A stretch of 64,000 nt of DNA from positions 1,142,512-1,206,511 of the forward strand of contig JBAZEO010000001.1 in the NCBI GenBank assembly GCA_041653935.1, written 5' to 3'. This stretch comes from JAYEHL01 sp041653935 (lineage in GTDB: Bacteria; Chloroflexota; Dehalococcoidia; E44-bin15). The number at the start of each line of letters is the position of its first letter. Positions within the stretch are counted from its first letter, which is position 1. Shown here piece by piece: positions 15,590-24,028 of this stretch. The notes beneath the pieces were generated by a model, which had not been told where the DNA came from, ran no database searches, and saw only the letters and a program-made list of their open reading frames with translations. Both the position numbers and the translations under genes were made by a program.

Positions 15590-15655
15590 CGTAGTGGCAT
15601 CCTTCCATATACCTACATATCATGGAAGGACCGTGCCCCTACATACGTGGTCGAC
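15590..15655. repeat. Repeat type R4
   Basis: GGCATCCTTCCA ... TGGAAGGACCGTGCCCCTAC, an inverted repeat with a 15-base centre. The same arms occur at 61161-61200, where the centre is almost absent. Confidence 0.7.
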
Positions 15656-15719
15656 AGGTATCCCGTTCTCCCCGTTAATAAAATTGTGCGATAATAAGGA
15701 AAAACAGAGGACAAAAGAT

Positions 15720-16163
15720 ATGTGGTACCAGGAAGACTACAATGTCGGCGAAATCATCGAATCCATGGAGCCGTACCGCGTCACGGAGGAGGAGATAATA
15801 GAGGTGGGCCGCCGCTGGGACCCCCGCCCCTACCACACGGACCCCGCCGCCGCGGCGCAGTCCATCTTCGGCAGCGTGGTGGCCTGCTCGGCGCACCTGT
15901 TCTGCATCGTCTCGTGGCTGGCGCACCACGTGGAGGACGACGTGGCCGCCGTGAGCGGCCTCGGCTGGAACAATATTAAGATGCACGCGCCCGTGCGCCC
16001 CGGCGACGAGATCTCGCTCAAGGCCCTCTGCATTGAGTCCCGGCCGTCAAAATCCCGGACGGATTGCGGCGTGGTGACGTGCAGGGATGACTTGTTCAAT
16101 CAGAAGGGGGAGCTGGTTTTTCAGGCTGATATATCATTCCTGATCATGCGACGTCCTGAATAA
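15720..16163 (+). CDS. MaoC-like (R)-hydratase family protein
   Basis: 147-residue hot-dog-fold protein that would add water to enoyl-CoA or act as an acyl-thioester dehydratase. The hydratase motif is RRWDPRPYHTDPAAA, with the expected Asp34 and His39, followed by FGSVVACSAHL. ATG 15720 is chosen because the family usually begins close to this point; an in-frame upstream extension runs through a dispersed repeat and looks non-coding. The gene stands alone between the surface protein and the A/T-rich cassette. With the neighbouring thiolases and dehydrogenases it would supply the hydration step of an acyl-CoA pathway. Confidence 0.85.
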   Translation: MWYQEDYNVGEIIESMEPYRVTEEEIIEVGRRWDPRPYHTDPAAAAQSIFGSVVACSAHLFCIVSWLAHHVEDDVAAVSGLGWNNIKMHAPVRPGDEISLKALCIESRPSKSRTDCGVVTCRDDLFNQKGELVFQADISFLIMRRPE

Positions 16164-16252
16164 GGGAAGAGAACGCTGAAGCTCCCGATAAGGAATGCGT
16201 AATCCTCTACACACCTTAGACACTAATGAATCAATATAATAACAAGAATAGA

Positions 16253-16281
16253 TTCAAAAAGTGCCCTTGTTCGTATATAAT
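16253..16281 (+). promoter_or_regulatory. Probable promoter of the four-gene A/T-rich cassette
   Basis: TTCAAA (16253-16258), a 17-base spacer and a perfect TATAAT (16276-16281). The start would be near 16288, giving a leader of about 48 bases before the first gene. Confidence 0.55.
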
Positions 16282-16335
16282 AACATAACATATTAAACTT
16301 TAACCTATATTGCCGTAGACACTCATTTATGGAGC

Positions 16336-17112
16336 ATGAAATTGAGCGATGTTGAAGAAAGAGCCCAGGAATGGGTGAAAGCACCAGTAGATAAGAAGGA
16401 TATTCCTACCCCTGTTCTTCCTTATGAATCAAAATTGGTCGCATATATTGACATATTAGGAGTCAAAGACAAGGTCGAGAACAGTGGAGATGATGCTGCT
16501 CAGATAGTAGATATCATGAACCAGATTCGAACATACGTAGATTCTGAGTGCAGCGAACTAAAAAAAGAAGATTTATTGAATTCATTACAAATCGGTGATG
16601 GATTCTTTATTATGGTTGATTTTAAGTATGTGAATGAAATATGTGAAATATTGGCTGCTGTGCAATGTCAAATACTTATCAACTCTCATATGTTGCTGAG
16701 AGGCGCTTTAACTGCAGGGAAAGTTGCCATAGGCGATGACGAAGAATATTTTATTGGTCCGGCCATTATCGATGCGATCACTTTAGAGAATCAGAATGCA
16801 ATCTTCCCTAGAATAGTCTTTAACAGTATGGAAATAGAAAAATACGTCAAAAAGCGAGATATTAAATACAAATATATAGCTGAAGACCAAGATAAGATTA
16901 AATATCTAGATTATATAAAATATTATATAGAAAGCGATAAGTTTAAAATCGAAAACCCGGAGGATTTTTTAAAGAAAAATGGAGTTGATAAATTCCTTAG
17001 AGAAGCATATGTAAAACATCTTAATAGTAAAAAAAGAGAAGCCAAAAGAGAAGCTCAGAAATACGGTTGGCTAATTTACAAGTTTGATATCAATGGCATA
17101 AAAATGGTTTAA
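16336..17112 (+). CDS. Class III nucleotidyl-cyclase-like protein, first gene of the A/T-rich cassette
   Basis: 258 residues, no named family. The sequence AYIDILGVKDKV (Asp39) and LQIGDGFFIMV (Asp88) match in order and spacing the two metal-binding motifs of class III adenylate/guanylate cyclases (DIxGF and IGD). LRGALTAGKVAIG and YFIGPAIIDAITLENQNAI follow, as in a widespread family of small stand-alone cyclase-like proteins. Both metal Asp residues are kept, so it could make a cyclic nucleotide. Pycsar defence cyclases are of similar size and fold. GGAG sits very close to the ATG. Base composition is much richer in A/T than the genes on either side. 21 bases separate it from the ATPase gene. 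Confidence 0.6.
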   Translation: MKLSDVEERAQEWVKAPVDKKDIPTPVLPYESKLVAYIDILGVKDKVENSGDDAAQIVDIMNQIRTYVDSECSELKKEDLLNSLQIGDGFFIMVDFKYVNEICEILAAVQCQILINSHMLLRGALTAGKVAIGDDEEYFIGPAIIDAITLENQNAIFPRIVFNSMEIEKYVKKRDIKYKYIAEDQDKIKYLDYIKYYIESDKFKIENPEDFLKKNGVDKFLREAYVKHLNSKKREAKREAQKYGWLIYKFDINGIKMV

Positions 17113-17133
17113 ATACCCAGGAAGGTGGAGCCT

Positions 17134-18582
17134 ATGGCTGAACCAACAATAAATGTTCGGTTAGTGGAGACGCTGACCACGGCATTATATGATGATCCAA
17201 TAATACTCTTTCGCGAATATGTGCAAAATTCACTTGATGCGTACATCGAATCGACAAGAGACGATAAGTCAAAAGAATTTGATGGCTTTGCAGTAGAAAT
17301 CAGAATAGATAGAAAAAATTCAAATATCGAGATAATAGACAATGGGTATGGAATTCAGGAGAAGACCTTCTCAACTATAATGAAACGTATAGGAGCATCC
17401 GACAAGAAAAAGGACCAAATTGGATTCAGGGGTATAGGCCGACTTTCGGCAATGCCTTTGTGCAAAGAATTAATATTTGAAAATAAGCCTCAAGGAACAA
17501 AGGAACGGCAAATTTTTAAATGGAATGGCGACGAATTCCATAAATCATTGAATAAAGGCCAAGACATCGAAACTAAACTTGATGATCTAACGAAGCTTAT
17601 ACCCGAAAGCTATAGCGGAAATATTGATGATCATTATTTCAAAGTTAAAATCTGCGGATATAAAGAAGCAATTGATGATCTGCTAAAAAATAGTGATTTT
17701 GCATATAGACTTTCAGAATTATTACCTCTTAAATACTCACCAGAATTTAAAGGGCAGGAAGAGATAAAGAAAAAATTCCAGGATTTAATGGGGAAGAGCT
17801 TAGATAAGTATTCCTGTACAGTAAGATTGGAAGGAAAAGAGTTATATAAACCATATAATAACACTCATATTTTGAAATCAGGAATAGTTTTCTGGGAGTT
17901 AAAATATCCGGGCAAGGGAGAAAAGGCCCCAGATGAGAATATAGGGATACTCTGGTTTACCTTTAATCAACTAATAAAAGCATTACCTAAGGAAGGACCT
18001 TGTGGGATTTTGGTAAGATCAAAAAATATGTTAATGGGCAACAGATTCTCTTTAGCGGATGATGCTATTAAGAGCAAAACTGAATATATCACAACTTATC
18101 GAGAGCTCACACAGATGCTTAGCGGAGTATATGGAGAGATGCTATTAGATTATGAACTACAAGATAATGCTAGAAGAGACTGGTTCAAGATTGATGAAAA
18201 GTCAACTAAACTAAGACAAATCATTGTGGAATTCATGAGAAGATTACACACGTACAGGTACGCTGCTTCCAATTATTTTAGTGGTAAAGAAGCGAAGGAA
18301 CAAAAAGTTATTGAGGCATTTAAAGGACTCATAGTAAATTACGTGCCAGAGAAGTTAACTTCAGATATTAATATTTTTCTTAAAAAAGAAATGGAAGATA
18401 GTGGCCAAGTTTTTAAATACGCAGATGAGGATATTCCAAAATTATCACTCACTCATAAAAGGTTCTACGAACGCCTGATTGCAGGTTTATATCAGTACTT
18501 TATGGTTCAAAAGAAAATTGAAGAGTTTATAAAAGTTCGAACATATTTGAAAGAATACTTAAAGACAACACCGAAAAACTGA
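17134..18582 (+). CDS. GHKL (Hsp90/MORC-type) ATPase, second gene of the cassette
   Basis: 482 residues from ATG 17134, with AGGAAGGTGG ahead of it; a GTG at 17125 is the alternative start. The Bergerat ATP fold is complete: N-box FREYVQNSLDAY (Glu28, Asn32, Asp35), G1 box IIDNGYGI (69-73) and G2 box GFRGIGRLSAM (97-107). The C-terminal 250 residues (ARRDWFKIDEK, then long charged helices) do not match Hsp90, MutL or histidine kinases that I recognise. MORC- and Hsp90-like ATPases of this build are frequent in defence and conflict loci. Its stop is directly followed by the start of the radical SAM gene with no gap. Confidence 0.75.
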   Translation: MAEPTINVRLVETLTTALYDDPIILFREYVQNSLDAYIESTRDDKSKEFDGFAVEIRIDRKNSNIEIIDNGYGIQEKTFSTIMKRIGASDKKKDQIGFRGIGRLSAMPLCKELIFENKPQGTKERQIFKWNGDEFHKSLNKGQDIETKLDDLTKLIPESYSGNIDDHYFKVKICGYKEAIDDLLKNSDFAYRLSELLPLKYSPEFKGQEEIKKKFQDLMGKSLDKYSCTVRLEGKELYKPYNNTHILKSGIVFWELKYPGKGEKAPDENIGILWFTFNQLIKALPKEGPCGILVRSKNMLMGNRFSLADDAIKSKTEYITTYRELTQMLSGVYGEMLLDYELQDNARRDWFKIDEKSTKLRQIIVEFMRRLHTYRYAASNYFSGKEAKEQKVIEAFKGLIVNYVPEKLTSDINIFLKKEMEDSGQVFKYADEDIPKLSLTHKRFYERLIAGLYQYFMVQKKIEEFIKVRTYLKEYLKTTPKN

Positions 18583-20262
18583 ATGGAAAAAATATTACTT
18601 GTTGAGCCAAATTATAGAAACAAATTCCCACCTTTAGGTTTGATGAAAATTGCTACCTATCACCGAAACAAAGGTGATATCGTAGAATTCTATAAAGGCG
18701 AAGCTCCATATACTCAAATTATCTCTAAAGATAGAATATACATAACAACATTATTCACTTTTCATTATGACGTCACTCTAAAGTGTATCTTACATTACTG
18801 CAAGTATTTCAATAATGATTCAATTTTCGTTGGCGGTATTGCAGCTACTTTATTAGCAGCAGATTTTAAAAAAGATGCAGGAATAAGCAATATCGTCGAA
18901 GGGCAGTTAACAAGCTCAAAGATTTTAGGATATCAAGATGACGTTAATATAGATTCTCTTCCTTTAGACTACGATATCTTAGATGATGTATTATACAAAT
19001 ACCCGGCAGGTGATAACTATTTCGTTCATACAACTCGGGGCTGTCCTCGCGGTTGCCCATTTTGCGCTGTCAGGATTCTAGAGCCAAAATTCAAAACCAC
19101 GAATTCCATTATTGATCAGGTAACGATAGTAGATCAGACATATCATCAAAAGCGTAATCTCCTCGTAATGGATAATAATATCCTCTGTTCTCCTAAGCTT
19201 AAAGAGATAATTAGCGATATATACTCTCTTGGTTTTACAGGTAAGGCCACCTACATCAATCCTAATTCCTTTGAACAGATGTTAGGCAAAATAAGAAGGC
19301 GCAAAGCTTTCGGCGTGGATTACTCGAAACAGCTATTTGAGACGATTGATTTATTAAAGAAATTCGCTATTAGACTACAGAGATATCCTAAAGTCTACAG
19401 AGACTTTGAAGAGGCAATAGACTCAATTAGCCAATCTTCCAGCATTGAAAAAGATTTGGGGAAGAATTCCGAATTCTTATTGTCAATCACTGAAAAGTAT
19501 CGCTCAAAAACCAAGATGGTTAGATATGTTGATTTCAATCAAGGTATTGATGCAAGATTAGTAAATGAACGAACCATAAAAATACTCTCAACAATTCCTA
19601 TAAGACCGTTTAGATTGGCTTATGACAGCATTACTGATACTGATATTTATCAAAGAGCCACACAACTAGCAATAGAAAATGGTGTCAAACATTTTTCAAA
19701 CTATATACTTTACAACTGGGAAGACAAACCTGAAGACTTATGGATACGGCTTAATAATGCTGTAGCGCTATACGGAGGCAATAACAATATAGGTGGCTTT
19801 TCATTTCCAATGAAATATGCTCCTGTTAACGAAAAGGACAGAAGTTACATTGGAAGATTCTGGAACAAGAAATACCTTGATGCAATAAATATCATCATTA
19901 ATGTAACAAATGGTGTTGTGGCAAAGGAGCAGGATTTCTTTTATGAAGCCTTCGGTCATAACGTTGAAGAGTATTTAGAGATACTGAATATGCCTGATGA
20001 CTTTATCCGAAACAGATTCTTCTTTAGAGATAATGGTTTACTAAATTACTGGAAAGATTTATTTCGTTCGTTAACAAAAAAGGAAAAGGCTTATCTCCTT
20101 GATTTACTTTGTGGATATACAAAAGATAAGGCTATCGATAATCAAGACCATCCTATTAGAGTGAAAAAAATTCTTGTTTTGTACTCTATTCAAAAATCTC
20201 AATTTGATAAAGGTGAAAAATCGTATCAATCGGTAATAAAAGAGGTTGAATCAATACAGTGA
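18583..20262 (+). CDS. B12-type radical SAM protein, third gene of the cassette
   Basis: 559 residues. The N-terminal 120 residues look like the cobalamin-binding domain of class B radical SAM enzymes (LLVEPNYRNKFPPLGLMKIA). The cluster motif is TTRGCPRGCPFCAV with Cys154, Cys158 and Cys161 (CxxxCxxC). Later come a barrel-like segment (VDFNQGIDARLV, then GVKHFSNYILYNWED) and a C-terminal helical region. It would use SAM and a [4Fe-4S] cluster for radical chemistry such as methylation, methylthiolation or rearrangement; the substrate is unknown. The start abuts the ATPase stop codon. The gene is A/T-rich like its partners, unlike the surrounding genome. Confidence 0.8.
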   Translation: MEKILLVEPNYRNKFPPLGLMKIATYHRNKGDIVEFYKGEAPYTQIISKDRIYITTLFTFHYDVTLKCILHYCKYFNNDSIFVGGIAATLLAADFKKDAGISNIVEGQLTSSKILGYQDDVNIDSLPLDYDILDDVLYKYPAGDNYFVHTTRGCPRGCPFCAVRILEPKFKTTNSIIDQVTIVDQTYHQKRNLLVMDNNILCSPKLKEIISDIYSLGFTGKATYINPNSFEQMLGKIRRRKAFGVDYSKQLFETIDLLKKFAIRLQRYPKVYRDFEEAIDSISQSSSIEKDLGKNSEFLLSITEKYRSKTKMVRYVDFNQGIDARLVNERTIKILSTIPIRPFRLAYDSITDTDIYQRATQLAIENGVKHFSNYILYNWEDKPEDLWIRLNNAVALYGGNNNIGGFSFPMKYAPVNEKDRSYIGRFWNKKYLDAINIIINVTNGVVAKEQDFFYEAFGHNVEEYLEILNMPDDFIRNRFFFRDNGLLNYWKDLFRSLTKKEKAYLLDLLCGYTKDKAIDNQDHPIRVKKILVLYSIQKSQFDKGEKSYQSVIKEVESIQ

Positions 20263-20280
20263 AAAGAGGAGCTTGTAACT

Positions 20281-20685
20281 ATGGCTGCAACACATAAGCC
20301 TAAGTATTTCTTCTTGGCTTTCGGGGAATCATATGCTGGAAAACATTCCGTAGATGGCGGCGTTTATCCACATCGCAAGGGATTTGTAGGCAGCTCAGAA
20401 ATATCTGCAGGAGATGTGATGCTACTATATTGTTGCGCTGACTACCCTGAGTACGATCAAGAAGCCCCAGGTATCGGCGTAGTAACTAGCATAGACACAA
20501 TACAAGATATTATCTACTACCAATATTTTCCACTTGATAATCCTATTGATTGGGACATTATTAAGGCAAGTATCCCAGAGCTTAAAGGAAATACGAACTT
20601 TAGCTTAACTGGTAACTGGCTACGTGAGATAAGCAATAAGTCCTTCAGAGCAGCAATGGCCAACCGCCAAATTTCTTGGCAATAG
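20281..20685 (+). CDS. EVE/PUA-like small protein, last gene of the cassette
   Basis: 134 residues with a good ribosome site (AAGAGGAG, about 10 bases upstream). The order of features resembles the PUA/EVE/ASCH fold: YFFLAFGESYAG near the N-terminus, EISAGDVMLLYCCADYPE (a strand ending in a loop, like GDxxxxY in EVE domains), then GIGVVTSID and a conserved-looking WDIIKASIP. EVE domains bind modified bases in DNA or RNA and are often found with restriction or defence genes. Family membership here is by fold pattern only and needs a profile search. It lies 18 bases after the radical SAM gene. Confidence 0.5.
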   Translation: MAATHKPKYFFLAFGESYAGKHSVDGGVYPHRKGFVGSSEISAGDVMLLYCCADYPEYDQEAPGIGVVTSIDTIQDIIYYQYFPLDNPIDWDIIKASIPELKGNTNFSLTGNWLREISNKSFRAAMANRQISWQ

Positions 20686-20722
20686 CAGAATAGAATCAGT
20701 CTAGGTAAACGTTGTATCAATG

Positions 20723-20756
20723 TAAAAGGGGAGCCTTTGCGGGCTCCCCTCGTTGT
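20723..20756 (+). terminator. Terminator after the A/T-rich cassette
   Basis: GGGGAGCC-TTTGC-GGGCTCCCC stem, T-run interrupted (TCGTTGTTT). It closely matches the terminator at 23965, next to the intact aminotransferase, and may have been copied with it. Confidence 0.7.
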
Positions 20757-20784
20757 TTGCAATGCTGACTCCGCCTCAGCGCCG

Positions 20785-20835
20785 CTACTTGACCTTCCTG
20801 GCGAACTCCTCGATGCGGTCCATCCCGCCGGTTTT
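20785..20835 (-). pseudogene. Remnant of an aminotransferase 3' end
   Basis: On the minus strand these bases encode GGMDRIEEFARKVK and a TAG stop. This is the C-terminus of the aminotransferase at 24029-25225 (GGMDRIEEFAKKVK) with one Lys/Arg difference. No upstream aminotransferase sequence remains. Together with the adjoining terminator it forms a diverged direct repeat of the 23965-24075 region, bracketing the P-type ATPase gene. Confidence 0.8.
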
Positions 20836-20902
20836 GCGTTTGACTGAGGATCGGGTGTTGAAAGCATTGAAGCCAAAGAGTAAATAGGATAAAGTTATTC
20901 AC

Positions 20903-23656
20903 ATGGAAAACCCCGGAACGCACTGGCATAGCCTTACGCCGGAAGAAGCGATATCAAAGACCGGTTCCCGTATCTCCGGCCTTACGGAGAAAGAAGCAAC
21001 GGAACGCTTGGTCCGGTACGGCGTGAACGAGCTGACAGGCAAAAAGAAGCCCCCTCTCATCATGGTTTTCCTGCGGCAGTTCCTCAGCCCTTTGATATAT
21101 GTCTTACTGGCCGCCGGCATTATTTCTCTGGTATCGCAGTTCTTTACCGAAGAAGCGCATTATATAGATGCGATAGTGATCTTCGGCGTGATCATCTTAA
21201 ATGCCGTACTCGGCACCTTCCAGGAGAGCCAGGCTGAAAAAGCCATGGAAGCGCTGCTGGAGATGGCTGCGCCTAAAGCTAAAGTAAGGCGCAACGGCAA
21301 TATAGAGAACATACCCGCCCGCGAGATAGTCCCCGGCGACATCCTGCTGTTTGAAGCCGGAGATAAAGTCCCCGCGGATGTCAGGCTGCTGGAGAACGTC
21401 AATTTAAAGGTCAATGAGTCCGCCCTGACCGGTGAGTCCGTTCCTGTAGAAAAGCAGTTGGCTCCCCTGGCGGAAGATGCCATTATCGCCGAAAGAGTAA
21501 ATATGCTCTTTGCGAGCACTATCGTTACTAACGGCAGGGCTGCGGGCGTGGCCGTGCTTACCGGCATGGAAACCGAGATCGGCAAGATAGCAACCGGACT
21601 CGAAGAAGTCAAACAGGAAGATACGCCGCTGCAAAGCAATATCAAAAAGCTCAGCAAGTATCTGGTATTCGTTTTCCTGGGAGCCAGCGCCCTTCTGGTG
21701 GTCGTCGGCCTGATCCAGGGCCTGAAACTTTTCGATCTGTTCCTGCTGGCAATCGCATCAGCCGTAGCTTCCATCCCCGAAGGTTTACCGGCGGTCGTGA
21801 CCGTGGTGCTGGCGATCGGTATGCGAGCTATGGCGCGCCGCAACTCCATCATCCGCAAACTGGTGGCCGTGGAAACCCTGGGCTCCGCTACGGTTATCTG
21901 TTCGGACAAGACCGGCACGCTGACCTTGAACCAGATGACCGTCCGCCGGCTTTTTACAAACGGCAAATATATCGAGGTTACCGGCGAAGGCTACGAGCCG
22001 AAGGGCGAATTCAGGCAGGATGGAGAAAAGATCGATCCGGCGGAAGATAAGCAAATTGCGCTGCTGCTGCGGGCGGGCGCGCTGTGCAACGATGCCTCCC
22101 TGACGATAAATGATGGGAAACCCGGCATCTTCGGCGATCCGACCGAAGGGGCTCTGGTGGTAGCGGCGGCCAAAGCCGGATTGAATAAAACCGACTTGGA
22201 GAAGGCTCATCCGCGGGAAGACGAGCTTCCTTTTGCCAGCGAAAAACAATATATGGTTACTTTGCATTATATGGCTACGCTGCATGCGGAAGCGGGCCAC
22301 AAAACGGCCCTCATAAAAGGTTCGGTGGAGAAAATCCTTTCCTACAGCAAGCATATTCTTAAAAACGGCCGGGCGGCGGCTATTACGGAATCCGATCGCG
22401 CGCAGATATCCGAAGCCGCGATGACCATGGGCAAGGATGCCCTGAGAGTGCTTGCCGTAGCCTACCGCGATCTCCCGGAACAATCGAACAAATTATCCGA
22501 TAAGGATGTGCAGGACGATTTGATATTCATCGGCCTGGCCGGCATGGCGGACCCGCCCCGGCATGAGGCCAAAGAAGCGATCGCCCTGTGCAAACAAGCC
22601 GGCATCAAGGTCAAAATGATAACCGGCGATAACAAGATAACGGCGGAATCGGTAGCGCGCCAGATCGATCTTCCTCCGGGGAAAGCGGTAACGGGGGCCG
22701 AACTGCAAAAAATGAGCGATGAGGAGCTGGCCGCCGAAATCGAAAATATCTCGGTTTTCGCGCGCATCGAGCCGCTGCATAAGCTGAGGATAGTGAACGC
22801 TCTCAAGTCCAACGGAGAAATCGTGGCTATGACCGGGGACGGCGTCAATGATGCTCCGGCGTTAAAAGCGGCCGATATCGGAATCGCTATGGGCATCAGC
22901 GGAACGGATGTCGCCAAAGAGGCCAGCGATATGGTACTGGCAGACGATAACTTCGCCTCTGTGGTATCGGCGGTGGGCGAAGGCCGGGCTATTTTCAACC
23001 GGCTGAGAAACGTTCTTTTTTATACGCTGAATACGAACCTGAGCGAGCTCGTGACCTTGATACTGGCCCTGATATTCATCGGGCAGACACCTTTGCTGGC
23101 AGTTCAGATTCTGTGGGTCAACCTGGTCACCGATACGGCCGGGGATATTCCGCTCGGCATGGAACCCAAGTTCGGCGATGAACTCAAGCAGCCGCCCCGC
23201 CATCCCGGCGTCGGCCTTATCTACCCCGGACTATTTGTCCGGATCATGGTAATGGCGCTGTTCATCGGGCTGGGAACCTTCCTGGTTTTCCGATGGGCTG
23301 AACCGAGAATGAGCATTGATGAAGCCCGGACGCTGACTTTCTGCGCTATCGTCGCGTGCGAATGGATGATGGCTTTCAGCGCCCGGTCGGATGAATACAC
23401 GGTGTTCAGGCTTGGTGTTTTCCGTAACCGCGCCCTCATATTGGCTATCGGCATTGCGGTGTTGCTGCAGATCGCCGTAGTTTATGTGCCGTTTATGCAA
23501 ACAGCTTTCAAAACCGTTCCTCTAACGCTGAGCGACTGGGGCATCGTAGCGCTGTTTGCCGGAGGACTATTCGCCCTTGAAGAAACCCGTAAAGCCTTCT
23601 TTCCGAAACTCTATAGCTTTGGAAAGTACAAACCGGTTAAGAAAGCTCAAAACTGA
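20903..23656 (+). CDS. Cation-transporting P-type ATPase (P2, calcium-pump-like)
   Basis: 917 residues, full length for a P2-type pump. In order: an N-terminal cation-ATPase domain (LTPEEAISKTGSRISGLTEKEA), the actuator motif TGES near residue 175, PEGLP in membrane helix 4 (ion site), the phosphorylation motif DKTGTLT near residue 335, and the hinge GDGVNDAPALKAAD near 645. Ten or so membrane segments are spread over both ends. PEGLP and the general layout suggest Ca2+ (or Mn2+) export; a Na+ role is possible. It is a single gene, bounded on both sides by copies of the aminotransferase 3' end, so it may have arrived by recombination. Confidence 0.9.
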   Translation: MENPGTHWHSLTPEEAISKTGSRISGLTEKEATERLVRYGVNELTGKKKPPLIMVFLRQFLSPLIYVLLAAGIISLVSQFFTEEAHYIDAIVIFGVIILNAVLGTFQESQAEKAMEALLEMAAPKAKVRRNGNIENIPAREIVPGDILLFEAGDKVPADVRLLENVNLKVNESALTGESVPVEKQLAPLAEDAIIAERVNMLFASTIVTNGRAAGVAVLTGMETEIGKIATGLEEVKQEDTPLQSNIKKLSKYLVFVFLGASALLVVVGLIQGLKLFDLFLLAIASAVASIPEGLPAVVTVVLAIGMRAMARRNSIIRKLVAVETLGSATVICSDKTGTLTLNQMTVRRLFTNGKYIEVTGEGYEPKGEFRQDGEKIDPAEDKQIALLLRAGALCNDASLTINDGKPGIFGDPTEGALVVAAAKAGLNKTDLEKAHPREDELPFASEKQYMVTLHYMATLHAEAGHKTALIKGSVEKILSYSKHILKNGRAAAITESDRAQISEAAMTMGKDALRVLAVAYRDLPEQSNKLSDKDVQDDLIFIGLAGMADPPRHEAKEAIALCKQAGIKVKMITGDNKITAESVARQIDLPPGKAVTGAELQKMSDEELAAEIENISVFARIEPLHKLRIVNALKSNGEIVAMTGDGVNDAPALKAADIGIAMGISGTDVAKEASDMVLADDNFASVVSAVGEGRAIFNRLRNVLFYTLNTNLSELVTLILALIFIGQTPLLAVQILWVNLVTDTAGDIPLGMEPKFGDELKQPPRHPGVGLIYPGLFVRIMVMALFIGLGTFLVFRWAEPRMSIDEARTLTFCAIVACEWMMAFSARSDEYTVFRLGVFRNRALILAIGIAVLLQIAVVYVPFMQTAFKTVPLTLSDWGIVALFAGGLFALEETRKAFFPKLYSFGKYKPVKKAQN

Positions 23657-23964
23657 ATCAAACCGCGATCCAGACGTCCGAACTCCTGCCCCTTGGGGAC
23701 ATCGCTTCTCTTATTTATTTTGCCCGGTGCAGCGTTCTTAACCTCGTTTAAACTGCCCTGCGACCCTCCACGACCCTTAGCTTGCCGCATCGACGTCATC
23801 TCGTCGCGACGATAAGGGAAGTCCAGAGGGTGCCCCCTCTGGCAGGGTAATAGGGGTGTCCCCTAATTTAAAATTTCCCCCTTTCGTAAAGGGGGACTAA
23901 GGGGGATTAAACCAATAGAGAAACGGCGGGTTACACTACGTTAAACCCGCCCTACGATACGAAA
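23657..23964. other. Gene-free stretch with repeat elements
   Basis: No gene seen. 23826-23910 holds a type R6 element (CCAGAGGGTGCCCCCTCTGG, then TAATAGGGGTGTCCCCTAAT) running into TTCCCCCTTTCGTAAAGGGGGA. A separate GGCGGGTT...AACCCGCC inverted repeat is at 23925-23955. R6-like sequence is also at 33808-33858 and in part at 25700-25768. Confidence 0.6.
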
Positions 23965-23998
23965 ATAAAGGGGAGCCCTCGCGGGCTCCCCTTTTCGT
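23965..23998 (-). terminator. Bidirectional terminator between the P-type ATPase and aminotransferase genes
   Basis: AAAGGGGAGCCC-TCG-CGGGCTCCCCTTTT is flanked by A-runs and T-runs, so it can end transcripts from both converging genes. Confidence 0.88.
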
Positions 23999-24028
23999 TT
24001 GTCGATTGCGATTAATCTCCCGGCGCCG

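Noticed and set aside
18583..20262. Viperin-like antiviral radical SAM enzyme
   Set aside because: The N-terminal cobalamin-type domain, the 559-residue length and the position of the Cys motif do not fit prokaryotic viperins. The defence idea rests on context only.
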